Below are positions 59,039 through 64,000 of a stretch of DNA of 64,000 nucleotides, one piece after another. The notes under the pieces are model-generated. The model saw only the letters and a program-made list of their open reading frames with translations, was not told the DNA's origin and ran no database searches. The translations under genes and the position numbers were made by a program. How positions within the stretch are numbered: the first letter of the stretch is position 1; each line of letters opens with the position of its first letter. Source of the DNA: CADEDH01 sp965262175 (GTDB lineage: Bacteria; Actinomycetota; Acidimicrobiia; Acidimicrobiales; SZUA-35); the NCBI GenBank assembly GCA_965262175.1, contig CBDHES010000002.1:1922001-1986000 (forward strand), written 5' to 3'.

Positions 59039-60019
59039 GTGGCCCCGAGAGCGCCCCGGTCGCTGTCGACCCGATTCGATCCGTTCCTCGGTGATCGGGA
59101 CCTCCGACGCATCTACCACCAGCTCCACGCCGGACGGTGGGACGAGTTCGTCGACGCGCTCGACTCCGAGCGCCAGTCGTGGCTCCTCCAGTGGATCCTG
59201 ACCAGCGATGACGCCGCGGTGGAGACGGTCGTGTTCCGCCGGCTCCACGACGCCCTCCCCTCGGCCCGGACGCTGGCCCTACTGGCCGGCGCCATGGTCC
59301 GCGACGCCTGGAGCCTGCTCGACCAGATCACCGGTGACACCACCGAAGACGAGTTCGTCGCCATCGACAACCGCTTCCAGGACGAGCTGACCGACGCCGA
59401 GGAGCTCCTCCAGAAGGCCGTCCTGATGCGGCCGGCGCTGGCCGACCCCTGGATCCACCTCCTCAACAGCGGGCGGGGTCTCGGCATCGACCTCCAGGAG
59501 CTGCGGACCCGGTTCGAGAACGCCCACAGTCGGGCCCCGTTCCGGCCCGACGCCTGCCAGCAGTACGCCTTCGGTCTGAGCGCCCGCCGGGGCGGGGCCG
59601 ACGCCGCCCTGTTCGACATGGTCCGCTGGGTCCAGGCCGAGGCCCCCAGCTACTCGCCGGCCCGGATGGTGTTGCCGATCGCCCACCTCGAGTTCGGGTT
59701 GGGCAACTCGTCGGGCATGACCCTGACCGAACACCTCAGCCGACCCGAGACGGTGGCCGAGCTGACCCCGGCCCTCGAGGCGTTCCTTCGGGCCACACCG
59801 GCCGACGCCGGCCCCGCCGAGCTGCCCACCTTGAACGCCTACGCCCTGGCGATGACGGTGGCCGACGCGACGACGGCCCAGCTCACCTCGGAGTGCTTCA
59901 CCAGGATCGCCAACCGCCCCACCTCGTATCCGTGGTCGCTCTACGAGAACGAAGACATCGCCGAGGTGTTCGCCGAGGTCCAGCGGACCCAGCTGCGCAG
60001 CGCCGAGCGCTTCGGGTGA
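59039..60019 (+). CDS. helix-rich hypothetical protein (weakly DUF4034/TPR-like)
   Basis: This 326-residue protein is not firmly recognised. It is mainly helical, with a DEFVDALDSERQSWLLQWILTS start, a region LTDAEELLQKAVLMRPALADPWIHLLNSGRGLG that resembles a tetratricopeptide-like hairpin, and a second such segment ENAHSRAPFRPDACQQYAFGL. The layout is like DUF4034 proteins of actinomycetes. No signal or membrane helix is seen, so it is cytoplasmic. GTG 59039 is the likely start, with no clear ribosome site. It lies 49 bases before the TrxB/FNR fusion gene. Confidence 0.6.
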   Translation: MAPRAPRSLSTRFDPFLGDRDLRRIYHQLHAGRWDEFVDALDSERQSWLLQWILTSDDAAVETVVFRRLHDALPSARTLALLAGAMVRDAWSLLDQITGDTTEDEFVAIDNRFQDELTDAEELLQKAVLMRPALADPWIHLLNSGRGLGIDLQELRTRFENAHSRAPFRPDACQQYAFGLSARRGGADAALFDMVRWVQAEAPSYSPARMVLPIAHLEFGLGNSSGMTLTEHLSRPETVAELTPALEAFLRATPADAGPAELPTLNAYALAMTVADATTAQLTSECFTRIANRPTSYPWSLYENEDIAEVFAEVQRTQLRSAERFG

Positions 60020-60068
60020 CCGCCGAGGGCCGTACCCTTCGGGGGACACCATCGGAAGGAAGACAGCG

Positions 60069-61883
60069 ATGAGCGAGGCGGACAACGTCGCCTACAACCT
60101 GGTGATCGTCGGCGGGACGGCCGGAGGGCTCTCGGTGGCGGTGTCCTCTCAGCGCTCGGGGCTGGGCCTGGTCCGGGTCGTCGAGGCCAACTCGGCGGTG
60201 GCGTTCCCCGAGCTGGTCGGCGAGGAGCAGCTCGACGTCGGCTACGGGGAACCGGTGTCGTCGATCGAGGCGGCGACCGACGCCGACGGGACCGTCGCCG
60301 GGCTCCGGGTCCAGACCGCCAAGCAGGCCTACACCACCCGGGCGGTGATGATCGCCCAACGGCCGCCTCGGAGCGACTGGACCCCGCCGATCCCCCTCCC
60401 GACGAGCGACCGGATCACCACCGACGTCCTCCCCGACCGGATCGACGAGCAGGACATCCTGGTCGTCGGTACCTCGGACCACGCCGTCGAGATCACCACC
60501 GAGCTGGCCCGGCGAGGGGGTCGGGTGGTCCTGGCCGCCGGGGGCATGGACCCGACCCGGCTCTCACCGGCGGCCGAGAACATCCTGCGGCGACTGGAGC
60601 GGGAGCGGAAGGCGACCCTGCTCTACCGGTCGATGCCGGAGTCGATCGGGTTGGTCGGCGGGTACCCGATGGCCTACTTCGACGACCGGCGGACCCCCGA
60701 CCTCCAGTTCGACGCCGTCGTCATGGCCCCACCCCGCCAGCTACTCCTCCCGGCCGAGATCGGGATCACCGACGAGGCGCTGGCCGCGGGACGGATCTGG
60801 TTCCAGGGCGACGTGCCCGAGGTCGGTCCCGATGACCCGACCGATCCGACGCCCGACGAGGCGGGTCGGCTGGTCTCGCCCGGGTGGCGGATCGGGGTCG
60901 ACATCGCCACCCACTGCTTCCCCGACCTCGATCTCCCCCAACCGCCTCCCCCGGCCGAACGGCGACGGCAACACACCGCGGCGATCGACGAGCTCCGGGA
61001 GGAGCACTACAACGCCACGATCACCCGGTTCGAACCGACCCACTCCGACCTGTGGGTGCTGCGGGTCCGTCCCGACCAGGGCACGACCTCCCACATCCCC
61101 GGTCAGTACGCCTCGCTCGGCCTCGGGTACTGGGAGGCCCGGGTCGACGAGGCCAGCGATCCCGGCCTCGACGATCGATGGGACAAGCTGATCCGCCGGT
61201 CGTACTCGATCTCCAGCCGGATCTTCGACGACAACGGCTACCTGGCCGACGACACGGGGGGCAACGAGCTCGAGTTCTACATCGTCCTCGTCGCCCCGAC
61301 CGACGACAACATCCCGGCCCTCACCCCCCGGCTGGCCCTCAAGCGGCCGGGCGACAAGATCTACCTCGGGCCCAAGGTCGCCGGTCGCTACACCCTGGCC
61401 TCGGTGACCGATCCCCACGCCACCGTCGTGTTCCTGGCTACCGGCACCGGTGAGGCACCCCACAACGCGATGGTCGTCGAGCTGCTCCAGAAGGGCCACG
61501 TCGGACCGATCGTGTCGGCGGTGTCGGTCCGGCAGTGGGCCGACCTCGGCTACCGCGACAAGCACCGGGCCCTCGAGGAGCGGTTCGGGAACTACCACTA
61601 TCTCCCGATGCCGACCCGGGAGCCCGACGTTCCCAAGCGATACATCCAGGACCTGATCCGGGACGACGTGTTCGCCACCGAGCTCGGGGTGACCCTCGAC
61701 CCCGGTTCCACCCACGTCTTCCTGTGCGGCAACCCGGCGATGATCGGGCTGCCCGACGAGGGCTCCGACGGAACCGTCAGCTTCCCCGAGACGGTCGGGG
61801 TCGTCGAGTTGTTGACCGCCCAGGGCTTCACCCTCGACCGGCGCCGCCAGCCGGGCAACCTCCACTACGAGGAGTACTGGTAG
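60069..61883 (+). CDS. fusion of a pyridine-nucleotide-disulfide reductase-like domain and ferredoxin-NADP reductase
   Basis: The 604-residue protein has two parts. Residues 1-300 resemble a thioredoxin-reductase/FNR-type FAD module (LVIVGGTAGGLSVAV; DILVVGTSDHAVEITTELARRGGRVVLAAGG) but without a CxxC pair. Residues 320-604 form a plant-type ferredoxin-NADP reductase with FAD-binding RRSYSISSRI, the NADP-binding VVFLATGTGEAPHNAMV and the C-terminal NLHYEEYW. The tail aromatic residue stacks on the flavin. GGAAGGAAG lies upstream of ATG 60069. The domain order is unusual and may couple two NAD(P)H-binding sites. Confidence 0.87.
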   Translation: MSEADNVAYNLVIVGGTAGGLSVAVSSQRSGLGLVRVVEANSAVAFPELVGEEQLDVGYGEPVSSIEAATDADGTVAGLRVQTAKQAYTTRAVMIAQRPPRSDWTPPIPLPTSDRITTDVLPDRIDEQDILVVGTSDHAVEITTELARRGGRVVLAAGGMDPTRLSPAAENILRRLERERKATLLYRSMPESIGLVGGYPMAYFDDRRTPDLQFDAVVMAPPRQLLLPAEIGITDEALAAGRIWFQGDVPEVGPDDPTDPTPDEAGRLVSPGWRIGVDIATHCFPDLDLPQPPPPAERRRQHTAAIDELREEHYNATITRFEPTHSDLWVLRVRPDQGTTSHIPGQYASLGLGYWEARVDEASDPGLDDRWDKLIRRSYSISSRIFDDNGYLADDTGGNELEFYIVLVAPTDDNIPALTPRLALKRPGDKIYLGPKVAGRYTLASVTDPHATVVFLATGTGEAPHNAMVVELLQKGHVGPIVSAVSVRQWADLGYRDKHRALEERFGNYHYLPMPTREPDVPKRYIQDLIRDDVFATELGVTLDPGSTHVFLCGNPAMIGLPDEGSDGTVSFPETVGVVELLTAQGFTLDRRRQPGNLHYEEYW

Positions 61884-61938
61884 GCCGTCGACCTCATCGA
61901 AGGTCAAGGTCGAGGGCCATCGTGCCGTTCACCTCCAG

Positions 61939-63978
61939 GTGGCAGATGGTCCGACGCGCGGAGCTTCCGAGCCGTCGGCCTGGGCGGCCCGACCAGCGCG
62001 GGCCATGGCCGTCCGGGTCGCGGTCTTCGCCCTGCCCATCGTCGCCTCGTTCCTCGCCGCCCGGATGGCCAGCCCCGTCGTCTGGCACCCGGCGGGGTGG
62101 CTCGGTCTGGCGGTGTTCGTGGTCCAGGTCGGGGCCATCGGAGCCCTCGCCGCCCTCGTCGCCGAGCGTGCCCTGCGCAACGTCCTCCCCCTGGCCGAGT
62201 TGCTCAACCTGACGCTGGTCTTCCCCGACCAGGCGCCGTCCCGGTTCAAGCTGGCGCTCCGGTCGGGCACGATCCGCCAGCTCAAGGGTTCGCTCGACGG
62301 CGAGGCGCCGGCCGACCATCAGGAGGCAGCCGAGGAGCTGGTGGCCATGGTCACCAGTCTCGGGCGCCATGAACCCCTGACCCGGGGCCACACCGAACGG
62401 GTCCGGGCCTACTGCGACCTGATCGGCGATGAGCTGGGCCTCACCCCTCACGACCGGCAGATGCTCAGCTGGGCGGCCCTGGTCCACGATGTGGGCAAGC
62501 TGACCGTGCCGCCGGAGATTCTGAACAGCCCCGGCCGACCGACCGACGAGGAGTGGCAGATCCTCCGGGGTCACCCCGAGGCGGGCGCCGAGCTGGTGGC
62601 CCCCCTTGCCGACTGGCTCGGCCCGTGGCGGCTGGCGGCCAGCGAGCACCATGAACGGTGGGACGGCAGCGGCTACCCGAACGGTCTGGCCGGCACCGAC
62701 ATCAGCCTGGCCGGTCGGATCGTGGCCGTGGCCGACGCCTATGACGTCATCACCGCCAAGCGCTCCTACAAGGAGGCGCTCTCGTCGGAGGCGGCCCGGG
62801 AGGAGCTGGTCCGCTGCTCCGGTACCCAGTTCGACCCGACCGTGGTCCGGGCACTGCTGCAGTCGTCGCTCCGGCGGTCCCGGCGCAACGCCGGCTTCCT
62901 CGGCTGGGTGTCGGAGGTCGGGCTCAGCACCGTCCCCCGGGCCTTCGGTCAGCTGGCCGGTTCGGTCACCACCGTGGTGGCCACCGGAACCATGGCGGCG
63001 GTGATGGCCACCAACCCGTCGATGATCGCCCCCGAGCCCGCCACGTTCCAGGCCGTCGACGCCGGGGCTCCGGCCGGACTGGCGTTCACCCCCTCCTCGT
63101 CGTCGGAGCCCGACGTCTCGGAGGGGCCATCGTCGTCCACCACCGAGACGCCGGAGGCCACGACGACCAGCGAGCCGTCGACGACGACCGACCCGGCGAC
63201 CGTCGACGCCGAGGCCACCACCACCTCGACGACCGACGCTCCGGCGGGGGACGCCCCGACGACGGCGCCCCCGACCACCGCACCCCTGACGACCCTGCCC
63301 CCGTCCACCGCACCCCTGACGACCCTGCCCCCGACCACCGCCCCGCCCACGACGGCGCCCCCGACCACGGCACCTCCGACGACGACCACCGCTCCACCGA
63401 CGACCACGACGACCGCCCCACCGACCACGAGCGGGCCCACCGGCTCGGTCTTCTACCTGCACAACCCGGGGACCGGCGACTCGACCTCGCAGACGTTCAA
63501 GACGCTCGACACCGACCCGGTCGACGACGCCACTCAACCCAACTTCGACACCAACCGGGACTCGGTACCCGGCCTCCGCCTCGAGCCCACCACCAGCGGA
63601 TGGAGCGAGTCGGATCTCGTCCAGATCCAGCGGTTCGGCTACAACCCGAGCTCCGGGCAGCAGCTGAACGGACCGGTGCGGCTCACCCTCCACGCCGCCC
63701 TCGACGGCGCCGGGCCCCCGGTCACGGTCCGGGTCGCCCTCAGCGACTGCAACACCTGGTACCTGAGCTGCACCAACCTGGCGGAGACGTCGGTCGTGGT
63801 CTCGGCCGATGTCGCTGGCGGGTTCGCGGCCCACGTGGCTGACCTCGGCACCGTCGCCCACTCCTTCGGCGGTGGGCGACGACTGGTCATCCGGCTGATC
63901 GCCGAGGGATCCCAGACGGTCCACACCGCCTTCGACTCGGTGCCCTACCCCTCGGCGCTCGAGGTGACCTGGCAGTAA
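61939..63978 (+). CDS. HD-GYP-domain protein with exported Thr/Pro-rich linker and C-terminal beta domain
   Basis: The 679-residue protein has two N-terminal membrane helices (within residues 22-75), then an HD-GYP domain (about 130-320) with VHDVGKLTVPPEI, EHHERWDGSGYPNGL (HHE and GYP motifs), the metal-binding phosphodiesterase core that hydrolyses cyclic-di-GMP. A third hydrophobic helix (residues about 335-360, LAGSVTTVVATGTMAAVMAT) precedes a long Thr/Pro linker of TTAPP units and a C-terminal beta-sandwich of about 190 residues (RLTLHAALDG). The C-terminal part is probably outside. The start is GTG 61939 or ATG 62005. Confidence 0.87.
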   Translation: MADGPTRGASEPSAWAARPARAMAVRVAVFALPIVASFLAARMASPVVWHPAGWLGLAVFVVQVGAIGALAALVAERALRNVLPLAELLNLTLVFPDQAPSRFKLALRSGTIRQLKGSLDGEAPADHQEAAEELVAMVTSLGRHEPLTRGHTERVRAYCDLIGDELGLTPHDRQMLSWAALVHDVGKLTVPPEILNSPGRPTDEEWQILRGHPEAGAELVAPLADWLGPWRLAASEHHERWDGSGYPNGLAGTDISLAGRIVAVADAYDVITAKRSYKEALSSEAAREELVRCSGTQFDPTVVRALLQSSLRRSRRNAGFLGWVSEVGLSTVPRAFGQLAGSVTTVVATGTMAAVMATNPSMIAPEPATFQAVDAGAPAGLAFTPSSSSEPDVSEGPSSSTTETPEATTTSEPSTTTDPATVDAEATTTSTTDAPAGDAPTTAPPTTAPLTTLPPSTAPLTTLPPTTAPPTTAPPTTAPPTTTTAPPTTTTTAPPTTSGPTGSVFYLHNPGTGDSTSQTFKTLDTDPVDDATQPNFDTNRDSVPGLRLEPTTSGWSESDLVQIQRFGYNPSSGQQLNGPVRLTLHAALDGAGPPVTVRVALSDCNTWYLSCTNLAETSVVVSADVAGGFAAHVADLGTVAHSFGGGRRLVIRLIAEGSQTVHTAFDSVPYPSALEVTWQ

Positions 63979-64000
63979 CCCCCGGTTGGGGAGGTTCGCC

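Overview
High-GC (about 70 %), densely packed DNA with no rRNA, CRISPR array or recognisable insertion sequence. Gene content points to an actinomycete (Actinomycetota), most likely a free-living Acidimicrobiia-type organism: a WhiB regulator beside a tandem ArsA-like ATPase pair, an acyl-CoA carboxylase epsilon subunit, an F420/PPOX-type oxidoreductase, an MpaB/DUF2236 oxygenase, DUF4012 and an NHEJ-type ligase/polymerase pair. The class-level assignment is inference from gene content, not from a marker gene.

Layout. 0-5 kb: the 5' end of a possible 2Fe-2S-domain enzyme, a Tat lipoprotein, an ECF sigma/anti-sigma pair flanked by two MscS-like membrane proteins, an Mrp-type Fe-S carrier ATPase and, divergently, an IscA/SufA-type protein. 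5-9 kb: a double SnoaL-like protein and an HxlR regulator separated by a strong terminator, an FkbM methyltransferase, a metallo-beta-lactamase-fold protein without its metal motif, and FxsA. 9-12 kb: selA-selB. 12-17 kb: WhiB, an NfeD-like protein, two ArsA-like ATPases, a STAS protein, a receiver domain and tRNA-Pro(CGG). 17-24 kb: crotonase, M23/DUF4214 secreted protein, DUF2236, MazG-like, asd-lysC, membrane cyclophilin, aat. 24-32 kb: MeaA-type ethylmalonyl-CoA mutase, a degenerate GGDEF protein, a DrrAB-like ABC transporter whose permease gene is interrupted by a 129-bp insertion, a CoA-transferase and YaaA. 32-35 kb: an uncharacterised four-gene envelope module. 35-37 kb: acyl-CoA carboxylase beta and epsilon. 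37-43 kb: DNA repair genes (LigC-type ligase, LigD-type polymerase, 5'-3' exonuclease) around an ABC transporter that appears to be driven by a LexA-box promoter through a structured leader. 43-46 kb: a frameshifted lipoprotein and a TldE/TldD pair. 46-54 kb: exopolysaccharide genes (GT4 glycosyltransferase, LPATG surface protein, DUF4012 protein, sugar-phosphate transferase, Wzc-like kinase). 54-64 kb: PPOX protein, amidase, ABC exporter, Ldh_2 dehydrogenase, a TrxB/FNR fusion and an HD-GYP protein with a probably exported C-terminal domain.

The most unusual signals are (i) the 18-bp palindromic LexA-type box sitting exactly in the 17-bp spacer of a sigma70-like promoter at 41300-41328, followed at the predicted transcription start by a 17-bp-stem structured leader ahead of an ABC transporter; (ii) the small insertion at 27315-27449, where removing one direct repeat plus the insert restores the last membrane helix and a stop codon of the permease; and (iii) several proteins that keep a fold but have lost catalytic residues (MBL fold, NfeD protease domain, GGDEF).

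Many genes overlap by 1-4 bases (selA/selB, the two ArsA genes, both ABC ATPase/permease pairs, amidase/ABC exporter, tldE/tldD, GNAT/exonuclease), which supports the operons described here.
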